This document shows, piece after piece, positions 1-6,006 of a stretch of 7,460 nt of DNA (positions within the stretch are counted from its first letter, which is position 1; each line of letters opens with the position of its first letter). Source of the DNA: Terriglobia bacterium (GTDB lineage: Bacteria; Acidobacteriota; Terriglobia; UBA7540); contig JASHTO010000232.1 of NCBI GenBank assembly GCA_030040515.1, positions 1-7,460 on the forward strand, read 5' to 3'. Position numbers and translations under genes: made by a program. The notes under the pieces were generated by a model, which was not told where the DNA came from, searched no databases, and saw only the letters and a program-made list of their open reading frames with translations.

Positions 1-866
1 ATCGGCGGGCTCGCCGGGAGACAAATTAGCGCGATCGATTTCCGCAACCTTGCCCTGAAGCTCCATCTCCCCATGTCCAGAACCTGCACGACGAAAGCGC
101 CGGGCTGAACTTCGTCGCCTTGGTGATACTCGGAAAAGCGCATGCCGGGATAGCCGAAATTGACGTTGCGATTGTCCTGCACCGCCACGATCCCATCCAT
201 GGGCGCGCGCAGGTGCATGTTCTCAATGTTCTTTTGCGCGAGATGGATGCTGAGCTGGGCCTTGGCCAGCTTTTCCTGCGCGACGTCGATTTCCGCCTGG
301 TTGGACGCGGCGTGGGAGGGAATGTCCTGTTGCAACTGTGCGAGCTTGCGCCGGGCTTCATCCAGAGCCAGCAGGTTCTTCTGCGCGTCGATCGCGCTGA
401 CCAGGTCTTTCTTGCTCACGTCCATCTCCGCTCGTTTCACGTCAAATTGGTCTTTCAATAGATCGACTTTGTCCTGCGCATCTTGCACGGCGGCGTCGGC
501 TTTAGCCTTGGCGATGGATTGCTCGGCCTCCTTCAGGTCGCTCGTGGCCATGTCCAGGTTGTGTTCCTGGTCGCTGGGATCGAAATCGGCCACCAGGTCG
601 CCGGTCTTCACTCGCGTGCCGGTGACGGCCAGGAAAATCAGGTGCAGAGAACTTCCCACCGACGGCGCCGTGAGCATGGCGGTCTTGCCGGCACGCAGTT
701 CGCCCGATGTGTAGATCTTCAGATCGACATCACCACGTTTGACGCGCGTGGTGGGAATAACCCGTTCCGTCTTGTTCAGGCGCTTCAGCCCCACGGTGGT
801 TGCGGCTGCGGCTGCGGCCAGCAGGAATACGACCAGGGAAATCCGGGTTACCTTGCGCGCGCTCAT
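1..866 (-). CDS. HlyD/MacA-type periplasmic adaptor C, partial, with apparent frameshift
   Basis: Membrane-fusion (adaptor) subunit expected to bridge an inner-membrane transporter to an outer-membrane channel. The start is ATG at 866-864, which overlaps the TGA of adaptor B (ATGA), so translation is probably coupled. Visible parts: short basic N-terminus, one membrane anchor at about residues 9-27 (Ala-rich, a GCCGCA hexamer repeated three times), first half of the lipoyl-like domain about 40-97, long Lys/Glu/Ala/Gln-rich coiled-coil hairpin about 98-215, and second lipoyl half about 217-262 (LRAPMDGIV). The frame is open through G266 (codon at 71-69). Immediately afterwards the homologous sequence continues in another frame from the ATG at 66-64 (MELQGKVAEIDRANLSPGEP), matching the beta-barrel start of A and B. 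Exactly one base is missing, next to a GGGG run. The gene continues past base 1. It is either a sequencing or assembly error or a recent pseudogene. Family call is firm; integrity is uncertain. Confidence 0.85.
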   Translation of the reverse strand, partial: MSARKVTRISLVVFLLAAAAAATTVGLKRLNKTERVIPTTRVKRGDVDLKIYTSGELRAGKTAMLTAPSVGSSLHLIFLAVTGTRVKTGDLVADFDPSDQEHNLDMATSDLKEAEQSIAKAKADAAVQDAQDKVDLLKDQFDVKRAEMDVSKKDLVSAIDAQKNLLALDEARRKLAQLQQDIPSHAASNQAEIDVAQEKLAKAQLSIHLAQKNIENMHLRAPMDGIVAVQDNRNVNFGYPGMRFSEYHQGDEVQPGAFVVQVLDMGRWSFRARLRKSIALICLPASPP

Positions 867-2128
867 GGTTTTTCCACCAGCGTGGGATTCTTCAGAGCCA
901 CCTTTTCGCCTTCTGAGAGTCCGGAGGTGATGGTCAGTTGGTCGTCGTTGCGCAGACCCACGGTCACCGGCCGGAGCAGGAATTTGGCGCCAGAAAGCAC
1001 ATAGACCACGCTCGAACCCGATTGCAAAAAGACCGCTCCCACGGGAACCATGAGGGAGTTGGGAACCTTGTTGACGGCAATCCGCCCGTTGGTGCTCATG
1101 CCGGGGCGCAGGCGGGTGTCGCGGGTATCAAGCTGCAAGGTGATATCGAAATTGCGCGGTGGTGGCCAGGTGGTGAAATCGATCTTGGCCAGCGCGCTGA
1201 TTCGCGCCACGTGCGCCTGGAACCCGCGATCGGGAACGGCGTCCACTCGCACGGTCGAGGTCTCATCAAGCTGGATGCGGCCGCGGTCCACCTCGTCAAT
1301 GCGTGTGCTGACTTGCAGGCTGGAAAAATCGGGCAATTCGGCGATGGTGGCGCCGTTCCAGGCGTGATCGCCGGGGCGGAATTCCGGGGGATTGTCGGTA
1401 AACCAGCCGCCGGCGCGCCAGTTGGGGAAGATCGTCACCACTCCGTCGGCGGGGGCGCGCAGGGTCATGGCGGCGATGTCTCGCTCCGCGCGCTTGACAT
1501 CGGCTTCCGCCTTGTCGCGATCCTGAATTTTACCGTTGATGGTGGCCCACGAACTGGCCTGGTCGGCCTTCTGCCGCGCCTCGACTTCCCGGAGTTTCTG
1601 CTCGGCATCGGCGAGTGCCAGCTTCTTCTCCGCGCCGTCGATGGGGGAGAGGATTGACTCCTGGCTGGCGTCGAGTTGGGCGCGCTTCACGTCATACTGG
1701 GCGGTCAAGAGGTCGGTGCGGTCCTGCTCATCCAGCAAGCGGGCCTTGGCGCGCTCCTCTCCAATGCCCGCTTCGGCCTGCTTCATGTCGGAGCGCCGCT
1801 GATTCAGCGTGTCTTCGAGCTTTGCGGTGTCGAACTTGGCGATGATGTCGCCCGTTTTCGCGGCAGTCCCGGTCCGAGCCAGAAAGGTAATCTGAATATC
1901 TCCGGTAATCGCCGGCGCTTTGATGAGAACGGATTTCGCGGCGATGATTCGGCCGTGGAATTTCACGGTTTCAAGGAAGTCGCCGCGCTGGACCGTAGCG
2001 GTGGGAATCGTGGGAGCCGGGCGTGTGTAGCGCACCCCACCGTAGGCGAGGCCGGATACTACGAGGAGCCCCATGATAATGATGAGGGTTCGGTAGCGGC
2101 GCCAGGTTGTCTTGAGGCGGTCGACCAT
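863..2128 (-). CDS. HlyD/MacA-type periplasmic adaptor B
   Basis: Complete 421-residue membrane-fusion protein, anchored in the inner membrane with its body in the periplasm. Domains in order: basic cytoplasmic start, membrane helix about residues 14-33, first lipoyl/barrel-sandwich half about 43-100 (VQRGDF, then GDIIAKFD), coiled-coil hairpin about 101-220, second lipoyl half about 221-265 (LRAPADGVV), beta-barrel about 268-340, and membrane-proximal domain about 345-415 ending in the typical TSGLSEGEKV. The hairpin tip carries the signature RAQLDASQESILSPID (149-164), shared with A and C. It is the middle gene of a same-strand series: adaptor A lies 319 bp upstream and adaptor C overlaps its stop by 4 bp. 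The ATG at 2128-2126 has only a weak GGAAA upstream. A GTAG-hairpin palindrome ends 25 bp upstream of the start. The transported substrate cannot be told from an adaptor alone. MacA-like, ABC-linked adaptor is the closest general class. Confidence 0.92.
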   Translation of the reverse strand: MVDRLKTTWRRYRTLIIIMGLLVVSGLAYGGVRYTRPAPTIPTATVQRGDFLETVKFHGRIIAAKSVLIKAPAITGDIQITFLARTGTAAKTGDIIAKFDTAKLEDTLNQRRSDMKQAEAGIGEERAKARLLDEQDRTDLLTAQYDVKRAQLDASQESILSPIDGAEKKLALADAEQKLREVEARQKADQASSWATINGKIQDRDKAEADVKRAERDIAAMTLRAPADGVVTIFPNWRAGGWFTDNPPEFRPGDHAWNGATIAELPDFSSLQVSTRIDEVDRGRIQLDETSTVRVDAVPDRGFQAHVARISALAKIDFTTWPPPRNFDITLQLDTRDTRLRPGMSTNGRIAVNKVPNSLMVPVGAVFLQSGSSVVYVLSGAKFLLRPVTVGLRNDDQLTITSGLSEGEKVALKNPTLVEKP

Positions 2129-2152
2129 AGTTTGATTTCCGGATCGTATGCT

Positions 2153-2205
2153 GTAGGGGCGGCCCTCGCGGCCGCCCTTGGGGCAACCACAAGGGTTGCC
2201 CCTAC
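2153..2205. repeat. BIME-like pair of inverted GTAG-hairpin (REP-like) units
   Basis: On the plus strand GTAG (2153-2156) is followed directly by an 8-bp perfect stem (GGGCGGCC 2157-2164 with GGCCGCCC 2170-2177, loop CTCGC). On the minus strand GTAG (2205-2202) is followed directly by another perfect 8-bp stem (2201-2194 with 2188-2181), also with a 5-nt loop. The outer ends GTAGGGGC and GCCCCTAC are complementary, so the whole unit can also fold as one long structure. GTAG next to a short hairpin, in inverted pairs, is the hallmark of REP/BIME elements recognised by TnpA-REP (RAYT) transposases. It lies in the leader of adaptor B. There is no T-run typical of a terminator. Confidence 0.75.
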
Positions 2206-2447
2206 GAATTACTCCGATCCTTTATGCTTCGAACCTGCTTTGGTACCGGCCGGCCTCGGTTTCTCAAAGCCTCATGCACAGGCCTACCGTTTTGGAATAG
2301 CCATCCTTTGTTTTCAACAACTTCTGCAGTAGTCCCCCCAAATAGCGTAATTTCACAGCCAATCTGTTGATGGTATTGACGACAGCACTCAGTTCCACGT
2401 GAGAAAAAATCGACCCTTTGTTTTCATAGACATCCCCGGATGCGCCT
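2206..2447. other. Spacer with 12-bp direct repeats and a short unassigned open frame
   Basis: This is the rest of the A-B spacer. CCTTTGTTTTCA occurs at 2305-2316 and again at 2415-2426, exactly 110 bp apart in the same orientation. Between and beyond them, the minus strand has an open frame from GTG 2398-2396 to TGA 2266-2264 (44 codons) whose translation includes LLQKLLKTKDGYSK. It has no convincing ribosome binding site, and I recognise no family. The stretch is less GC-rich than its neighbours. It may be a remnant or copy of an interspersed intergenic repeat; coding is possible but weakly supported. Confidence 0.35.
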
Positions 2448-3728
2448 TCATTTTTGCATCTCTTGCGATTCCTCCGGATTTCGCATGACCAAGTCCCCGG
2501 CGATGAGGCCGGAGGTCACAACTGCATCGACGTCATTGGTCTTGCCCAAAACCACGGCCCGCTTCTCAAATCCGGTTCCACTCTTTACCCAGGCATAGGT
2601 CTTGCCGCTTTCGGTTACGAAAGCGGCACGCGGGGCGAGCAGGACGTCCGGCACGCGCTCTAGCTCCACATCGACGGAGGCGGAAAGGTCGGGCAGCAGG
2701 CGCGGGTCCGACCCCTGAATGGAAAAAACCGCATTAAAGTTGTGAACCGACTGCGAAAGCGTGCTGACCGAGCCGATGGCCGCGATGCTTTGGATGGAGC
2801 CTTTCAGCACCAGGTCGGAATAGGCATCCAGGCGGACTTGCACGGCCTGGCCGAGGTGCAGGTAAGGGAAATCCACCTGATTCACCCGCGCCGTGACTTG
2901 CATGGCAGCAGGATCCACCACCTGCATAAACGCGGAGCCGGGCCAGATCTGGTCGCCCTCCTGCGCGTCGCCCATTCCGCTGCCTTTCCAGATGGGGTTC
3001 AGGACCACCAGGCCGTCGATCGGCGAGTGGATTGACAGGCGCTGCGAGTTCATCTGCGCATAAAGCATCTGGGCGTGGGCCTTGTCGCGCTGAACTTCGA
3101 GGTCCTTCACCTGCGACTGGCGGGCCTGCTCCTTCAGGTCAAAAGTCTGCTTAAGTTGTTTGAGTGTGGCCTCGGTCTGCTCGAGCGTCAGGCGATTGTT
3201 CTCCGCGTCAATGCGCGAGACGATTTCGTTCTTGGACATCTCGAGCTTGGCCTTGGCGTAATCGTCCTCGGCGGCTTTGAGGGCGGTCTGGTCCTTGGCC
3301 AGGTCGGTGGCATTATCCGCCTGTTGTTTCTTGATTTTGTCGAGGAACCCGAGGTAATCGGCCTGGCTGTCGCGGAATTGTTTAAGCTGGTCCTGAGGGT
3401 CAAATTCGGCAAGGACGTCGCCCTGATGGACGCGCGTGCCGGCGTGCGCGATGCTCATCAGCACCATTTGATTTCCGCCGCCCCTCATCTGCGGCGATTG
3501 CACGGAAAAGGCCCGCACGGCTTCCGTGGAGCCAGAGATGCGGAGGGAGCGGACAAAATCTCCGCGCTTGATGACGGCAGTGCGCGAATCTGCTGCGGCC
3601 GCCACGGGGGTCTGGTGAGTGTGGGAGATGACGAGTAGAATTGCCGCGGCGAAAATGGCCAGGATGGAAATGCGCAGAGTCCAGCGGCGCACGCGGGCAC
3701 GTAGCGGGATCGGCGGGGGGACCGGCAT
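2448..3728 (-). CDS. HlyD/MacA-type periplasmic adaptor A
   Basis: Complete 426-residue membrane-fusion protein, first of three adaptors on this strand. It has a Pro/Arg-rich cytoplasmic start, a membrane helix about residues 18-36, first lipoyl half about 50-110 (IKRGDFVRSL, then GDVLAEFD), a long coiled-coil hairpin about 112-229, second lipoyl half about 230-271 (SIHSPIDGLVV), beta-barrel about 272-345 and a membrane-proximal domain about 350-415 (TSGLIAGDLVMRNP). The hairpin-tip signature is KAKLEMSKNEIVSRID (159-174). ATG at 3728-3726 is the first Met in a long open frame. The ribosome site is poor (GGGAAAAG about 8 bases upstream). A 10-mer found in the adjacent palindromic element (GTAGCGGCGG) lies only 18 bp upstream of the start. 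I found no convincing promoter. It presumably works with B and C, or with alternative partners, in one efflux machine. No transporter or outer-membrane channel gene is adjacent on this side. Confidence 0.92.
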   Translation of the reverse strand: MPVPPPIPLRARVRRWTLRISILAIFAAAILLVISHTHQTPVAAAADSRTAVIKRGDFVRSLRISGSTEAVRAFSVQSPQMRGGGNQMVLMSIAHAGTRVHQGDVLAEFDPQDQLKQFRDSQADYLGFLDKIKKQQADNATDLAKDQTALKAAEDDYAKAKLEMSKNEIVSRIDAENNRLTLEQTEATLKQLKQTFDLKEQARQSQVKDLEVQRDKAHAQMLYAQMNSQRLSIHSPIDGLVVLNPIWKGSGMGDAQEGDQIWPGSAFMQVVDPAAMQVTARVNQVDFPYLHLGQAVQVRLDAYSDLVLKGSIQSIAAIGSVSTLSQSVHNFNAVFSIQGSDPRLLPDLSASVDVELERVPDVLLAPRAAFVTESGKTYAWVKSGTGFEKRAVVLGKTNDVDAVVTSGLIAGDLVMRNPEESQEMQK

Positions 3729-3807
3729 GATTCGGCTTTTCCCGAGTAGCGGCGGAACTGCACCCTCTAGAATCTATTGAGGATGACAAAATATTGTGAC
3801 ATCTCCC

Positions 3808-3897
3808 TTGTAGCGGCGCTTTATGAGCGCCGAAAACGGCGGTCGCCCTGCGACCCAAAGCCGTCTTCGGGCGACGGGTCGGAGACCGCCGCTACAA
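3808..3897. repeat. GTAG-hairpin palindromic element (BIME-like)
   Basis: Perfect 11-bp terminal inverted repeats TTGTAGCGGCG (3808-3818) and CGCCGCTACAA (3887-3897) enclose several hairpins. GTAG 3810-3813 directly precedes a 7-bp stem (3814-3820 with 3826-3832, loop TTATG). Further stems are 3841-3846 with 3850-3855 (loop CCT) and 3861-3865 with 3873-3877. CGGCGGTC at 3837-3844 is also complementary to 3884-3891. The layout matches the element at 2153-2205 although the stem sequences differ. A further copy of the head, GTAGCGGCGG, sits at 3746-3755 without a hairpin and repeats 3895-3886 in inverted orientation. Confidence 0.7.
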
Positions 3898-3962
3898 TAC
3901 GGACGTCGTTACTATATTTGCTCCGCCTCAGTAGGATGCAAACTTCCGCAAAAGGTTAGCAA

Positions 3963-3986
3963 GGGGTCAAAATAGAAATCGACCCC
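3963..3986 (-). terminator. Weak hairpin downstream of the sulfurtransferase gene
   Basis: GGGGTC (3963-3968) and GACCCC (3981-3986) form a 6-bp stem with a 12-nt AT-rich loop, 65 bp beyond the sulfurtransferase stop. There is no clear T-run after it on the minus strand, so termination is only possible. The remainder of the 3729-4051 spacer, apart from the palindromic element, shows nothing I can assign. Confidence 0.25.
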
Positions 3987-4051
3987 CATGGCACCCAACC
4001 TCTCAGGACTCTTTGCCCAGCTCTCAAGCTAAAGAACGCCGAACCTGGAAA

Positions 4052-4921
4052 TTAATGCGTTCCGTCTGCGCCTTTCGCCTCACCTTTTTCGATGGGGGCT
4101 TCCATCAAGTTGCCCCATTCCGTCCAGCTTCCGTCGTAGTTGCGGACCTTTTCAAACCCCAGCAGGTATTTGAGGACAAACCAGGTGTGGGAGCTGCGCT
4201 CGCCGATGCGGCAGTAGGCCACCGCTTCCTTGTCCGGCTGCACGCCAAGCGCCCCATAGAGCTTGGAGAGATCGTCGTAGGACTTGAACGAACCGTCCTC
4301 GCTTACGGCCTTTGACCAGGGGACATTCACGGCCCCAGGGATGTGCCCGCCGCGCTGCGCGGTCTCTGACATGCCGGGAGGCGCAATGATTTTCCCCGTG
4401 AATTCGTCGGGCGAGCGCACATCCACCAGGCTGGCGGGCTTGCCGGAAAGAACCTGGAAAATATTGTCGCGACGGGCGCGCAGGGTGCCGTCCGGGACGC
4501 CGGCATGATATGCGGTGCGGGTAACGGGCGTGGCCTCATGGGTCAGTGGACGCTGCTCCAGTTCCCACTTCTTGCGGCCGCCGTTCATCAGGCGCACATC
4601 CTTGTGGCCGTAAATCTTGAATTGCCAGAATGCAAATGCGGCGAACCAGTTGTTGTTGTCGCCGTAAAGGACCACGGTGTTTTCATTGGTGATTCCCGAA
4701 GCGCTGCACAGCTCCTCAAACTGTTTGGGGCTGGGGATGTCGCGCCGCAGGGTGTCATTCAGTTGCGTCGTCCAATTCCAACCCCGGGCGTTCTTGATAT
4801 GCGATTTTTCGTAAGCGCCGGTATCCACGTCTACTTCCACCAGCCGGATATTTGGGTCATCCAGACGTGCGGCGACCCATTCTGTACTTACAAGAACTTC
4901 CGGGTGTTTATAGTCGGCCAC
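4052..4921 (-). CDS. Thiosulfate sulfurtransferase (tandem-domain rhodanese)
   Basis: Cytoplasmic sulfurtransferase that moves sulfane sulfur from thiosulfate to an acceptor such as cyanide or a thiol through a cysteine persulfide. The 289 residues match the usual two-rhodanese-domain length. The N-terminal domain (about 8-125) is the inactive copy: its loop reads LYGDNNNW with Asp88 where a catalytic Cys would be. The C-terminal domain (about 145-275) carries the active loop CRIGERS with Cys237, followed by SSHTWFVL and the conserved YDGSWTEW (262-269). The loop resembles actinobacterial CysA/SseA-type enzymes more than mercaptopyruvate sulfurtransferases (usually CG[S/T]GVT), so thiosulfate is the likely donor. 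There is no signal peptide. The start is GTG at 4921-4919, supported by AGGAGG nine bases upstream. It faces the same way as the adaptor genes but is 323 bp away and probably separately transcribed. Confidence 0.93.
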   Translation of the reverse strand: MADYKHPEVLVSTEWVAARLDDPNIRLVEVDVDTGAYEKSHIKNARGWNWTTQLNDTLRRDIPSPKQFEELCSASGITNENTVVLYGDNNNWFAAFAFWQFKIYGHKDVRLMNGGRKKWELEQRPLTHEATPVTRTAYHAGVPDGTLRARRDNIFQVLSGKPASLVDVRSPDEFTGKIIAPPGMSETAQRGGHIPGAVNVPWSKAVSEDGSFKSYDDLSKLYGALGVQPDKEAVAYCRIGERSSHTWFVLKYLLGFEKVRNYDGSWTEWGNLMEAPIEKGEAKGADGTH

Positions 4922-4930
4922 TTTGAAGGA

Positions 4931-4936
4931 CCTCCT
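4931..4936 (-). promoter_or_regulatory. Ribosome binding site deciding the GTG start of the sulfurtransferase
   Basis: The minus strand reads AGGAGG, nine bases before GTG 4921-4919. This strong Shine-Dalgarno match supports a GTG start for the sulfurtransferase; no upstream ATG in frame has such a site. Confidence 0.8.
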
Positions 4937-5081
4937 CTTCTATTATATTGTCGCACTTCCCTTGGATTTTTGGGGAGGGCGGAAGAAATTTTAGTTGCGG
5001 TGGCTACAACAGGGGTCGCAGCCTCGCGCGGGGAGGACGTTATGCGCAAATGGATGCAAACTCCTGTTCATTTCATCTTCT

Positions 5082-5110
5082 TTTTTATCATGGCCCCGGG
5101 GGTTTGACAA
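5082..5110 (-). promoter_or_regulatory. Candidate sigma70-type promoter for the sulfurtransferase gene
   Basis: The minus strand has TTGTCA (5110-5105), a 17-bp spacer and TAAAAA (5087-5082) preceded by TGA, an extended -10 layout. Transcription would start near 5075 and give a leader of about 150 nt. Its -35 overlaps a plus-strand TTGACA at 5104-5109 that lacks a matching -10. This is inference from consensus only. Confidence 0.35.
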
Positions 5111-5164
5111 GAGGCTTAAAAGTTGAGGTCTTTTGCCCATAATACCTATTCCGTGATCATCGAT

Positions 5165-5194
5165 TTGACTCCAAATACGTAAGTATGTTATAGA
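5165..5194 (+). promoter_or_regulatory. Candidate promoter for the TPR-yvcK pair
   Basis: TTGACT (5165-5170), an 18-bp spacer and TATAGA (5189-5194) preceded by TGT form an extended -10 promoter in an AT-rich stretch. Transcription would start near 5201, leaving a leader of about 90 nt before ATG 5290. Apart from the candidate promoters and the RBS listed, I see nothing else in the 4922-5289 spacer. Confidence 0.45.
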
Positions 5195-5289
5195 TAAAGG
5201 TGATAGTGGCCGTGGGGAGGGCGCAGGGAGCCCCGGCACACAATCTAACTTTATGAAATGAAAGGGTTTATCTCAAAAAACGGTATACC

Positions 5290-5952
5290 ATGGCTACCTC
5301 CAGAAAACCAACTTCGCGGCTAAGTCGCTCAGTGCGTGGCAGAAGCAGCGCGCTGCGGCGTAAATCCGGGAATCAACATAATCATGTGGGTCGGCGCGCC
5401 TCGGCTGGCCGAACCAAGACCAATCACCGGGGCAGGGGGGCGGCGAATCCTCCCCGCCCGCAGGTTAACCCGCAGTACCAGGCGGCAGTGAAGAATTTTG
5501 AAACGGGCGTGCGAGCTTTTCAGCGGCAGGACTATGACAAGGCGGCGGAGATTTTCACCAAGCTCGCGGAGAGCGAGGCTCGCGATGTTGCCGAGCGTGC
5601 CCAGATGCACCTGCGCCTCTGCCGGCAGAAGACGGGACGCCGGGCACCGCTTCCCAAGTCCGCCGACGATTACTACGCGCTGGGCGTGGCCTGCTTCAAT
5701 GCGCGGAACTACCAGCAAGCGGTCGAGCATCTCAGCAAGGCCGACAAGCTGAAGCCCCGCCAGGAACACGTCCAATACGCCCTGGCCGTGTCACACGCGA
5801 TGGGGGGAAATTTCGATGCGGCTTTCGCGCACCTGGAATCGTCTTTTGCGCTGCGCCCGGAGAATCGCATCCACGCGCGCCGCGACGAAGACCTTCACGG
5901 GCTCGCCGCCGACCCCCGCTTCCAACGCCTGATCCATCCGGAAGGGATATAA
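5290..5952 (+). CDS. TPR protein with polybasic N-terminal tail
   Basis: A 220-residue protein of unknown specific function. Residues 1-60 form a low-complexity tail with 16 Arg/Lys, three His and no Asp or Glu; it looks disordered, and there is no hydrophobic signal segment, so the protein is probably cytoplasmic. Residues about 61-94, 125-158 and 159-192 are TPR-like helix pairs (for example FQRQDYDKAAEIFTKLAE and FNARNYQQAVEHLSKA), and the end DEDLHGLAADPRFQRLI is the common cap in which a TPR protein closes with a DPRFQ motif. TPRs bind proteins; the basic tail could contact nucleic acid, ribosomes or an acidic partner. ATG 5290 is the first usable start: the frame has a TGA at 5254-5256 and no other ATG. 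No good Shine-Dalgarno is seen. yvcK follows 54 bp later on the same strand, so co-transcription is likely. Confidence 0.85.
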   Translation: MATSRKPTSRLSRSVRGRSSALRRKSGNQHNHVGRRASAGRTKTNHRGRGAANPPRPQVNPQYQAAVKNFETGVRAFQRQDYDKAAEIFTKLAESEARDVAERAQMHLRLCRQKTGRRAPLPKSADDYYALGVACFNARNYQQAVEHLSKADKLKPRQEHVQYALAVSHAMGGNFDAAFAHLESSFALRPENRIHARRDEDLHGLAADPRFQRLIHPEGI

Positions 5953-6006
5953 GCCTCCGGCGCCGCCCGGCCTGGTTGTCTGGACGCAAGGAATCATACC
6001 GAATCG

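Noticed and set aside
26..361. 111-codon minus-strand open frame at the left edge
   Set aside because: It is out of frame with adaptor C both before and after the frameshift, and its Ser/Arg/Pro-rich composition is typical of a wrong-frame reading.
801..818. TGCGGC hexamer repeated three times (membrane anchor of adaptor C)
   Set aside because: In-frame hexamer coding for Ala; changes in copy number would not shift frame, so there is no reason to propose phase variation.
938..1657. 239-codon open frame on the plus strand inside adaptor B
   Set aside because: It lies wholly opposite a well-supported adaptor gene, has no recognisable domains, and is what high-GC codon use produces on the complementary strand.
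3075..3638. 187-codon plus-strand open frame inside adaptor A
   Set aside because: Leucine/glycine/valine-rich mirror of the coiled-coil coding sequence; no ribosome site or motif supports it.
4942..4947. Perfect TATAAT on the minus strand just before the sulfurtransferase gene
   Set aside because: The implied transcription start (near 4935) falls inside the AGGAGG ribosome site at 4936-4931, and there is no matching -35 about 17 bp upstream.
4922..5080. Possible cobalamin or SAM riboswitch in the sulfurtransferase leader
   Set aside because: A TAGCCACCGC stretch vaguely recalls a B12-box, but the flanking conserved elements and stems are not visible.
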